Source: Rhodococcus sp. P-2 (GTDB lineage: Bacteria; Actinomycetota; Actinomycetes; Mycobacteriales; Mycobacteriaceae). From it: DNA of 64,000 nt. The position numbers and the translations under genes were made by a program. This document shows, one piece after another, positions 57,447 through 64,000 of this stretch. Location: positions 3,904,053 to 3,968,052 of the forward strand of contig NZ_CP066779.1 of the NCBI RefSeq assembly GCF_016598535.1, read 5' to 3'. Position 1 is the stretch's first letter; each line of letters begins with the position of its first letter. Under the pieces are notes generated by a model. The model ran no database searches, was not told the DNA's origin, and was given only the letters and a program-made list of their open reading frames with translations.

Positions 57447-58808
57447 ATGAGCGCCGAGTCCACCAGCACCCAGGCCGAGCCACCCGCAGGCATCGGTGGT
57501 GCGGCCACGAAGAGTCAAGTGATCGCGTGGGGGCTGTGGGACTGGGGATCGGCCGCGTTCAATGCGGTGATCCTCACGTTCGTCTTCTCGGTCTATCTCA
57601 CCGACGCGGTCGGCGACGACCTGCCCGGCTCGATATCGGCAACTACGTGGCTCAGTTGGGCCCTCGGAATCGCCGGCTTCTTCATCGCGATACTCGCACC
57701 GATCACCGGACAGCGTTTCGATGCGTCGGGTAAACGCAAACTCTCGCTCGCGATACTCACCGGCATCACCGTGCTCTCGATGGCGGGTCTCTATTTCGTC
57801 GAAGACAACTACCGCTACCTGTGGCTCGGATTGGTTCTGCTCGCAATCGGCTCGGTGATCTTCGAGCTGGCCGGCGTTCCCTACAACGCCATGATGCGGC
57901 AGGTGTCGACGCCGGAAAATCTGGGTCGAGTGTCCGGCTTCGGCTGGGCCATGGGATATTTCGGCGGAATCGTGCTGCTGTTGCTGTGCTACTTCGGCTT
58001 TATCGTCGGAGACGGCGACACTCGAGGATTCCTGGGGTTGACCACCGACGGCGGCATGAACATCCGGATGGTGGCACTGCTGGCCGCAGTGTGGTTCGCG
58101 GTCTTCGCGATTCCGGTGTTCTTCAAGGTTCCCGAGTTGCCCAGCCCCGCCGTCGATCCGGGAGCGTCGAAGGCCGGGTTCCTCGACTCCTATCGGGTGT
58201 TGTGGCGCGATCTGCGCGAACTCTGGAATGTCGACAGGCGCACGATCTGGTACCTGATCGCGAGCGCACTCTTTCGTGACGGTCTGGCGGGCGTGTTCAC
58301 CTTCGGAGCCGTGCTGGCTGTCAACGTCTACGGAATCAGCGCGGCCGACGTCCTGCTGTTCGGTGTTGCCGCCAACGTGATTTCCGCAATCGGTGCATTG
58401 GTTGCCGGACGCTTCGACGATCGGATCGGACCGAAGCAGGTCATCACCGTCTCTCTCGCGTCGATGATCGTCGTCGGCGCGATACTGATCGCGGTGTCCG
58501 GGCCGGTGATGTTCTGGATCTTCGGACTCGCACTCTGCCTGTTCGTCGGGCCCGCCCAGTCTTCGGCACGAACCTTCCTGGCGCGCATCACCCCGCCTGG
58601 GCGTGAAGGTCAGATGTTCGGCCTGTACGCGACCACAGGCCGAGCAGTGTCGTTTCTGGCGCCGACACTGTTCGGCCTGTTCGCCTGGCTCTTCGGTGCA
58701 GACCGCGCCGGCATCATCGGACTGCTGGTGGTTCTCGGCGTGGGCCTTGCCGCGCTGTCGATGGTGAAGGCGCCGGAAGGCGACAGCGCGCTGCCCGTCA
58801 ATCCTTGA
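57447..58808 (+). CDS. MFS transporter, UMF1/Atg22-like
   Basis: The product is 453 residues with about 12 membrane helices. IAWGLWDWGSAAFNAVILTF and ELAGVPYNAMMRQVSTPEN are typical of the Atg22/UMF1 subgroup. Atg22-type proteins export amino acids from yeast vacuoles; bacterial substrates are unknown. It matches Rv2508c by position. The last 11 bases overlap the convergent thioesterase gene. Confidence 0.85.
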   Translation: MSAESTSTQAEPPAGIGGAATKSQVIAWGLWDWGSAAFNAVILTFVFSVYLTDAVGDDLPGSISATTWLSWALGIAGFFIAILAPITGQRFDASGKRKLSLAILTGITVLSMAGLYFVEDNYRYLWLGLVLLAIGSVIFELAGVPYNAMMRQVSTPENLGRVSGFGWAMGYFGGIVLLLLCYFGFIVGDGDTRGFLGLTTDGGMNIRMVALLAAVWFAVFAIPVFFKVPELPSPAVDPGASKAGFLDSYRVLWRDLRELWNVDRRTIWYLIASALFRDGLAGVFTFGAVLAVNVYGISAADVLLFGVAANVISAIGALVAGRFDDRIGPKQVITVSLASMIVVGAILIAVSGPVMFWIFGLALCLFVGPAQSSARTFLARITPPGREGQMFGLYATTGRAVSFLAPTLFGLFAWLFGADRAGIIGLLVVLGVGLAALSMVKAPEGDSALPVNP

Positions 58809-59619
58809 AGTAGACCAACTGGTGAGTCGTAGCGAGCAATGCGCCGTCAGTGCCCCAAATTTCGGCCGACTGATCGAAGTACCCGTTGCCGAACCGTTGA
58901 GTACGCGCGGTTCCCAGGACGGACTTGTCTGCCTGTTCGGTCAGTGCCGGAGGGTCGGCGTGGAAGTAGATGGTCATCGAGACCGTTCCGGCCGGTGCCA
59001 TCTTGCCTCGGCGCAAGAAGACCCGGGGGAAGAAGACATCGCACAGTGCGGTGAGTGACGTGAAGTCGAGAGCGCGTGGCGGCTGGTCGCGCACCCAGAG
59101 TGTCGTGGTCGAGTCGGGATGCTCGCCCGACTCCAGATCGGGGATCGCACCTTCGACAAACCGCATCTCGTAGTTCTGTGCCCAGGCGATGAACTCGGGG
59201 AACGGCAGCAGTGCAACGTTGTCGGCCGACGGAACCTCCGGCATCGTGATTTCGGTCGACGACCAGGTTTCACGCCTGGTACCGAACACTGCCGTCGCGG
59301 TGGTGGCGACGGTTCCGTCCTGCGACAGTTCGATGGACCAGTGCTGCGTCGAGCGGTTGGTGCGCACCGGCCGGGCGGAGATCTCGAAAGCGCCTTCGGT
59401 GATCGGACCGGCAAAGTTGACGGTCAACGACAGCGGATCGCCGAGGCGTTCGGGGTGCTTCAGCACGGATTCGAGCAAGGTGGCAGCGGTGACGCCGCCG
59501 AACGGGCCGACCATGTTGTTGTACGCCGGATTGGTTTCGCCTGTCGACAAGCCGGCGGTGAGCGACGTCAATCCGACAGCAGCGTCAAAAGGATGGGGTG
59601 GTGCAACGGTCTCGGTCAT
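58798..59619 (-). CDS. Thioesterase family protein (double hot-dog acyl-CoA thioesterase)
   Basis: The product is 273 residues. Two hot-dog halves can be seen: the N-terminal one includes GPFGGVTAATLLESVLKHPE and the C-terminal one ADKSVLGTARTQRFGNGYFD, ending GALLATTHQLVYFKD. This fits the TesB-like/4HBT_3 thioesterase family of actinobacteria. It probably releases fatty acids from acyl-CoA. A 40-bp palindrome lies 25 bases upstream of the start. Confidence 0.82.
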   Translation of the reverse strand: MTETVAPPHPFDAAVGLTSLTAGLSTGETNPAYNNMVGPFGGVTAATLLESVLKHPERLGDPLSLTVNFAGPITEGAFEISARPVRTNRSTQHWSIELSQDGTVATTATAVFGTRRETWSSTEITMPEVPSADNVALLPFPEFIAWAQNYEMRFVEGAIPDLESGEHPDSTTTLWVRDQPPRALDFTSLTALCDVFFPRVFLRRGKMAPAGTVSMTIYFHADPPALTEQADKSVLGTARTQRFGNGYFDQSAEIWGTDGALLATTHQLVYFKD

Positions 59620-59643
59620 CGCAGAACTCCTGGTGGTGGAATC

Positions 59644-59683
59644 AATTCGGCTCTATGTATGACAACATACATAGAGCCGAATT
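59644..59683. promoter_or_regulatory. 40-bp perfect inverted repeat
   Basis: AATTCGGCTCTATGTATG and CATACATAGAGCCGAATT are perfect 18-bp arms with a 4-base centre. It lies between the epoxide-hydrolase-like gene and the thioesterase gene, both on the minus strand. There is no T-run, so it may be an operator (the core CTATGTATG resembles TetR sites) rather than a plain terminator. Confidence 0.75.
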
Positions 59684-59694
59684 CCACGCGGCGA

Positions 59695-60534
59695 TCAGGA
59701 TCCTGCACGCGCGAGGATTGCCTCGGCCAGCTCTTCGGCTCGCTCTTCCGGAATCCAGTGACTTCCGCCCTCGAGCACGACGAACTCGTAGGGTGCGTCC
59801 ACGAATTCACCGCAGCGCTCTGCGCCTGCACGGCCGAGCGCTGTGTCGCCGGTGCTCCAGACGTACGTGGTCGGGACGGTGGTGCGATCGATGTCGCCGA
59901 AGTCGCGGGTCATCGCGCGGTACCAGTTCAAGGCGCCGGTCAGCGCGCCCTCACCACTCAGGACACGAATGTGCTCGTCCGCGAATTCAGGATCGATCTG
60001 TCCGTCGAACATGGCCCGCAGCCGGCGGAAGTTGTCCTCCGACAACACTTCCTCGGCCTTGCCCTCCTGCCGGAGAAGTCCGATGTACGACGAGCGCTGC
60101 TTCTGGTCCTCGTCCTCGCGGAGTGCCCAGCCGAAGGCGGTGGGGTGGGGGACCGAGATCGCGGTCAGGCTGCGGATCCGGTTCGGATGGCGACCGGCGA
60201 CCTGCCAGGCGACCGCCGAACCCCAGTCGTGACCGACAAGATGCGCGTCGGGCAGGCCGAGCGCGTCGAGCAATCCGACGACGTCGGCGACCAGGTGCTC
60301 GATCTTGTAGGCATCCACCCCTTCGGGGCGTGCGCCGGCGGAGTAACCGCGCTGATTCGGTGCGATCACGCGGTAACCCGCCGCGGTGAGCAGTGGTGTG
60401 ACCTTGCCCCAGGATGCGGCGCTCTCCGGGAAGCCGTGCAGCGCTACCAGTGGAATGCCGTCGTCCGGGCCCGAGATCAGTACGTCGAAGGTGAGGTCGC
60501 CAACGGGGATTTCGAATGTACTCGTGGAAGACAT
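59695..60534 (-). CDS. Alpha/beta hydrolase, epoxide hydrolase-like
   Basis: The product is 279 residues. HGFPES (oxyanion hole), GHDWGS with an Asp nucleophile at about 101, and GGSHWIPEE with the catalytic His fit the epoxide hydrolase and haloalkane dehalogenase group. The AP(N)QRGYS motif favours epoxide hydrolase. ATG 60534 has GGTGAG upstream. It lies between a TetR regulator and the thioesterase on the same strand. Confidence 0.87.
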   Translation of the reverse strand: MSSTSTFEIPVGDLTFDVLISGPDDGIPLVALHGFPESAASWGKVTPLLTAAGYRVIAPNQRGYSAGARPEGVDAYKIEHLVADVVGLLDALGLPDAHLVGHDWGSAVAWQVAGRHPNRIRSLTAISVPHPTAFGWALREDEDQKQRSSYIGLLRQEGKAEEVLSEDNFRRLRAMFDGQIDPEFADEHIRVLSGEGALTGALNWYRAMTRDFGDIDRTTVPTTYVWSTGDTALGRAGAERCGEFVDAPYEFVVLEGGSHWIPEERAEELAEAILARAGS

Positions 60535-60569
60535 GACTCTCACCGTACGTCGAAAAGGTGAACCCGAGG

Positions 60570-61265
60570 TCAGTTTCGAGGTGGATTCCAGGTGGCCATT
60601 CCGAGCATGATGATTCGCAGTTGCTTCTCGGCTCGCGTGATGACGGCGGCTTCGTCGCGATACCCGGCCGTCCCGGCGTCCAGCAGTTCGACGACAGCAC
60701 TGAACATCGTCGAGACGATCAGGTCGGCAGACATTTCCAGATCGTCCGACGACCAGCTTTCCAGCCCGGTAATTCTGGAGAGGTCGATGGTCAATTCGCT
60801 GACGAACAACCGCATTTCGGTGGCTATCGCGCGTCGCACCTCACTGACGCCGCTGTAGCGTTCACGGCAGAGGAACCGAAACTGCCGCTCATGTGAATGT
60901 ACCTGTCGCACAAGGATCTCCAGCGACGTGGTGGCGTCCTTGGTGCTGGGATTGCGCCGTGCGTCGCGAAGCATCTGGCGCAGCATGCGCATGCTTTCCT
61001 CGACAAGGACAACGCCGACGTCCTCCAGTGAAGCGAAGTGGCGGTAGAACGCCGTCGGAACGATCCCGGCTTCCCGGGCTACCTCTCGCAAGCTGATTCC
61101 GGCGAAGCCGCGATCGGCCGAGAGGTCCATGGCAGTGTCCAGGAGCGCTTGGCGTGTGCGTTCCTTCTTGGCGGCACGACTTTCCGGTTCCCTGTTCTCA
61201 GGTTCCCTGCGCTCCGGGTTCACCGGTCCGGCCTTCGTCACGACGTCGAGTGTAGGTACAGGCAT
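60570..61265 (-). CDS. TetR family transcriptional regulator next to desaturase operon
   Basis: The product is 231 residues. A polar N-terminus with REPEN/REPES repeats precedes the helix-turn-helix GISLREVAREAGIVPTAFYR. The C-terminal domain includes LVRQVHSHERQFRFLCRERY. ATG 61265 follows AAAGGAG. It is divergent from the ferredoxin reductase-desaturase operon, so it probably controls fatty acid desaturation, as TetR genes beside desA3 do in mycobacteria. Confidence 0.88.
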   Translation of the reverse strand: MPVPTLDVVTKAGPVNPERREPENREPESRAAKKERTRQALLDTAMDLSADRGFAGISLREVAREAGIVPTAFYRHFASLEDVGVVLVEESMRMLRQMLRDARRNPSTKDATTSLEILVRQVHSHERQFRFLCRERYSGVSEVRRAIATEMRLFVSELTIDLSRITGLESWSSDDLEMSADLIVSTMFSAVVELLDAGTAGYRDEAAVITRAEKQLRIIMLGMATWNPPRN

Positions 61266-61309
61266 TCCGGCTCCTTTCGGCAACTCGTGTAACTCGGATC
61301 ACATTCTTG

Positions 61310-61376
61310 TTGACATGTACTTGTGTGCACCTGTCACACTATCTTCGGTGAACATTTGTACACTGAATTCACGCAG
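61310..61376. promoter_or_regulatory. Desaturase operon promoter region with dyads
   Basis: TTGACA (61310-61315) is a possible -35 box. GTGTG-N7-CACAC at 61323-61339 and the near-palindrome GTGAACATTTGTACAC at 61348-61363 are candidate sites for the divergent TetR protein. I could not assign a -10 box with good spacing. Confidence 0.4.
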
Positions 61377-61433
61377 TCGGGGGAAGTTAGCTCAGCAATC
61401 GATACACCCGGCAATCGAAGTACGAGGAGGGTC

Positions 61434-62567
61434 ATGACAATCGCATCAGCTCCTGAGAACACGACACCGAAGTCCACACCTCGGCGTGGACTGTCCTTGG
61501 TGGGACTCATCGAAGCCATGGCCGCTCCACATCAGATCGACCGCTACCTCGAGTTGGTCAACCCGATGGCGACCGTTCGTGACATCCGCGCGCAGGTTGT
61601 CGCCGTCGACCATCCGACCGCTGACTCCGTCACTCTGACGCTGCGCCCGACTCGCCAGTGGCGCGGTTTTCAGGCGGGCCAGTTCGTGCAGTTGGGCGTG
61701 GTGATCGACGGTGTTCGTCACACTCGGTGCTACTCACCGGCCGGGGGCGCGTCTACGCGCAGTGGGCTGATCGAGCTCACCGTGAAAGCGCATCCGGGTG
61801 GCCTGGTGTCGCAGTATCTGTACGCCAACGCCGCGCCCGGACTCGTTGTCAGCCTCTCGCAGGCAGACGGTGTGTTCTCCCTTCCCGTCGACCGCCCGCG
61901 TCGGGTGTTGTTGATCAGTGGCGGCAGTGGAATCACCCCGGTCATGTCGATGCTTCGGACGCTGGTGGAGGAGGAGCACTCGGGCGAGATCGTGTTCGTG
62001 CACTACGCGAACACCGACGCGGACGTGGCGTATGCACGCGCTCTGAAAACCATCGCGGAGCAGAACCCGAACGTGAAACTGGTACTCGTGTACACCGAAA
62101 GCGGTGGAGGTGACCTCGAAGGTTTCTTCGATCGTGGGCACCTCGACGCGGTGGCGCCGTGGATCGCCGATCCGGACACGATCGACGCCCAGACATATCT
62201 CTGCGGGCCTCCCGGACTGATGCGGGGAGTGCGTGAGGTATTCCGTGAGGTCGACGTCGAGCACCTGCTCAACACCGAGGAGTTCGCGCCGGCGGTGGCC
62301 GAACCGGGTGAGGCCGGCGGCGAGGTGTCCTTCACCAAAAGTGGGGTGGCGGCCGAGAACTCCGGCGAAACTCTTCTCGAACAAGCTGAAGCTGCGGGCC
62401 TCAATCCCGAATACGGATGCCGGATGGGAATCTGCTTCTCCTGCACCTCCGTCAAGAAGGCTGGTCGCACTCGCAACGTTCGCACCGGTGAGACAGACGA
62501 CGAGCCGGACAAGAAGATCCAGCTGTGCGTCAGCGCTCCCGTCGGCGACGTCACCGTCGACATCTGA
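61434..62567 (+). CDS. Ferredoxin reductase-type electron donor for desaturase (Rv3230c-like)
   Basis: The product is 377 residues. An FAD domain (RCYSPAG) and an NAD(P)H domain (LLISGGSGITPVMSML, TYLCGPPGLM) precede a C-terminal plant-type 2Fe-2S domain with CRMGICFSC and a last Cys in LCVSAP. It passes electrons from NAD(P)H to the desaturase encoded 35 bases downstream. ATG 61434 follows GAGGAGGG. The pair matches Rv3230c-desA3. Confidence 0.92.
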   Translation: MTIASAPENTTPKSTPRRGLSLVGLIEAMAAPHQIDRYLELVNPMATVRDIRAQVVAVDHPTADSVTLTLRPTRQWRGFQAGQFVQLGVVIDGVRHTRCYSPAGGASTRSGLIELTVKAHPGGLVSQYLYANAAPGLVVSLSQADGVFSLPVDRPRRVLLISGGSGITPVMSMLRTLVEEEHSGEIVFVHYANTDADVAYARALKTIAEQNPNVKLVLVYTESGGGDLEGFFDRGHLDAVAPWIADPDTIDAQTYLCGPPGLMRGVREVFREVDVEHLLNTEEFAPAVAEPGEAGGEVSFTKSGVAAENSGETLLEQAEAAGLNPEYGCRMGICFSCTSVKKAGRTRNVRTGETDDEPDKKIQLCVSAPVGDVTVDI

Positions 62568-62602
62568 AGTCCCATTTTCCACACGACTGTCTGGAGACCG
62601 AC

Positions 62603-63775
62603 ATGTTTGGACTTTCACTTCCCACCCTCCCGTTCCTCGGCAACGGTTCCGATGCGAAGGACGATGCTCCCGTCGTCCTGACATACGAGCAGGTCGAGGA
62701 GATCGGCCGTGAGTTGGATGCATTGCGTGATCGCACCGTCGCCTCGCTCGGTGCGGAGGATCGGGAGTACATCTACAAGATCATCAAGGCTCAGCGTGGT
62801 TTCGAAGTCGCCGGTCGCGGCTTGATGTACCTCGGCTTCCTACCGCCGGTGTGGCTCGCGGCAGTCGGTGCACTGAGTGTGTCGAAGATCCTCGACAACA
62901 TGGAGATCGGCCACAACGTCATGCACGGTCAGTACGACTGGATGCGTGAACCCGGGCTCAATTCCGAAGTCTTCGAATGGGATACGGTGTGCCCGGCCGA
63001 CCAGTGGCGCCACTCGCACAACTACATGCACCACACGTACACGAACATCCTCGGCAAAGACCGCGACATCGGATACGGAATCCTGCGTATCGACGACGCG
63101 CAGAAGTGGAACCCCTATTACCTCGGTAATCCGGTCTGGGCCTTTGCCTTGATGGTGCTCTTCGAGTGGGGCGTGATGATGCACGACCTCGAGATCGAGA
63201 ACGTCATCCAGGGCAAGCGCAAATGGCACGACGTCAAGCCGCTCCTGAAGGGCTGGTGGAACAAGGCGGGCAAGCAGGTCCTCAAGGACTACGTCATCTT
63301 CCCGGTTCTCACGGGGCCGCTGTTCGTGACCACTCTGGCGGGGAACGTCACTGCCAACCTGGTCCGGAACGTGTGGACGTATTCGATCATCTTCTGTGGC
63401 CATTTCCCCACCGGCGTACAGAGCTTCACCGAAGACGAGACGGCCGACGAGACTCGCGGCCAGTGGTACGTACGCCAGATGCTCGGCAGCGCCAACATCG
63501 AGGGGAGCCCGCTCTTCCACATCATGTCGGGCAACCTCTCGCACCAGATCGAGCACCACCTCTTCCCGGACCTGCCTGCGCATCGTTATCCGGAACTGGC
63601 TCCTCAGGTGAAAGAATTGTGTGTGAAGTACGGTTTGCCGTACAACACCGGTGGGTTCTTCAAGCAGATCGGTTCGGTGTGGGGCAAGATCTTCAAGCTC
63701 GCTCTTCCGCCCGGTTTGGTCAAGTCGAAGACCCCTCCCGGTGTTATCGTCGAGCGCCAGCGAACAGCAGCCTGA
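62603..63775 (+). CDS. Membrane acyl-CoA desaturase (DesA3-like)
   Basis: The product is 390 residues. The three His boxes of membrane di-iron desaturases are present: GHNVMH (about 110), HSHNYMHH (about 137-144) and HQIEHH (about 315). Hydrophobic stretches flank them. It should insert the delta-9 double bond into stearoyl-CoA to give oleate. ATG 62603 follows CTGGAGACC. It is the second gene of the operon with its flavin/Fe-S reductase. Confidence 0.93.
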   Translation: MFGLSLPTLPFLGNGSDAKDDAPVVLTYEQVEEIGRELDALRDRTVASLGAEDREYIYKIIKAQRGFEVAGRGLMYLGFLPPVWLAAVGALSVSKILDNMEIGHNVMHGQYDWMREPGLNSEVFEWDTVCPADQWRHSHNYMHHTYTNILGKDRDIGYGILRIDDAQKWNPYYLGNPVWAFALMVLFEWGVMMHDLEIENVIQGKRKWHDVKPLLKGWWNKAGKQVLKDYVIFPVLTGPLFVTTLAGNVTANLVRNVWTYSIIFCGHFPTGVQSFTEDETADETRGQWYVRQMLGSANIEGSPLFHIMSGNLSHQIEHHLFPDLPAHRYPELAPQVKELCVKYGLPYNTGGFFKQIGSVWGKIFKLALPPGLVKSKTPPGVIVERQRTAA

Positions 63776-63788
63776 GAGGCACACACTG

Positions 63789-64000
63789 ATGGTCGGGAAA
63801 TTCGAACGCCGCAAGGACACGGTCCAGGAACTGACCGAAAGTGCAGCCAACCACGTGGGCTCGATCGCGATGATCATCGCCGGGGCTGTTCGAGACGTGA
63901 CGCGCGAGATCGGTGACTGGGTGTCCGACGGAATCGAGATGCGTGAGGCAGCGAAAAAGGCTGCGGCTGACGATCGTTCGGAGTCCGTGACCATCGAGCA
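63789..64000 (+). CDS. Small helical protein downstream of desaturase, 3' end outside window
   Basis: The reading frame opens at ATG 63789, thirteen bases after the desaturase stop, and is still open at the window end (70 codons). It starts MVGKFERRKDTVQELTESAA, has a mildly hydrophobic helix (GSIAMIIAGAVRDV), then basic and acidic residues. No family is recognised. Position suggests a third gene of the desaturase operon. Confidence 0.6.
   Translation, partial: MVGKFERRKDTVQELTESAANHVGSIAMIIAGAVRDVTREIGDWVSDGIEMREAAKKAAADDRSESVTIE

Overview
The window is about 64 kb of high-GC actinobacterial chromosome. The organism is most likely a Rhodococcus, probably of the R. erythropolis group. The evidence is a single-polypeptide type I fatty acid synthase with its own AcpS, a CmrA-type mycolate reductase, an LdtMt2-type L,D-transpeptidase, the GlgE glucan pathway, and gene order closely matching Mycobacterium tuberculosis. 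Two blocks are recognisable from memory of that genome: bases 8.2-28.6 kb correspond to Rv1323-Rv1343c, and bases 31-58.8 kb to Rv2524c-Rv2508c. The last 3.4 kb resembles the desA3/Rv3230c desaturase locus.

Layout. 0-7.2 kb: the 3' end of a FAD-linked oxidase, a membrane lipid kinase, a TetR operon with a perfect operator palindrome, a DUF5701 protein, an amidase, and a TetR/alpha-beta-hydrolase pair. 7.2-10 kb: a 13E12/DUF222 gene under a textbook LexA box, fused in frame to the last 58 codons of a fadA4-like thiolase, then a DUF3817 protein and a CnoX/YbbN-like thioredoxin-TPR protein. 10-18.5 kb: alpha-glucan metabolism (glgE, glgB and a lipoprotein zinc peptidase in one coupled operon, glgP divergent). 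18.5-22.6 kb: NAD salvage (pncB, pncA) with dinG. 22.6-28.6 kb: clpS, DUF2017, P1 peptidase, rhomboid, an Rv1339-type metallo-beta-lactamase-fold phosphodiesterase, rph, rdgB and two membrane proteins. 28.6-30.9 kb: a junction zone with a 24-bp tandem repeat, a racemase, tRNA-Leu and the fas upstream region.

31-41.5 kb: fas and acpS, facing a TetR gene. 41.7-49.2 kb: M20 peptidase, bcp, DUF3618, and two identical tRNA-Lys genes that lie in 109-bp direct repeats bracketing an amidase. These are followed by ldt, an amber-interrupted short-chain dehydrogenase with its MerR regulator between two copies of a 56-bp repeat, and tRNA-His. 49.3-58.8 kb: orn, a DUF853 HerA-like ATPase, lysA with a leader hairpin, a secreted CSC protein, cmrA, a FadH-type reductase with PadR, and an Atg22-like transporter. 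58.8-64 kb: thioesterase, epoxide-hydrolase-like enzyme, TetR, then the Fe-S flavin reductase and membrane desaturase operon, ending in a partial small gene.

The genes fit a mycolic-acid bacterium. FAS I plus AcpS make acyl chains, the desaturase pair modifies them, CmrA completes mycolates, Ldt cross-links peptidoglycan, and GlgE/GlgB/GlgP make and degrade alpha-glucan. I found no CRISPR array, no insertion sequence with a transposase, and no phage genes. The most unusual items are the 13E12-thiolase chimera, the tRNA-Lys duplication, and the repeat-bracketed SDR/MerR cassette.
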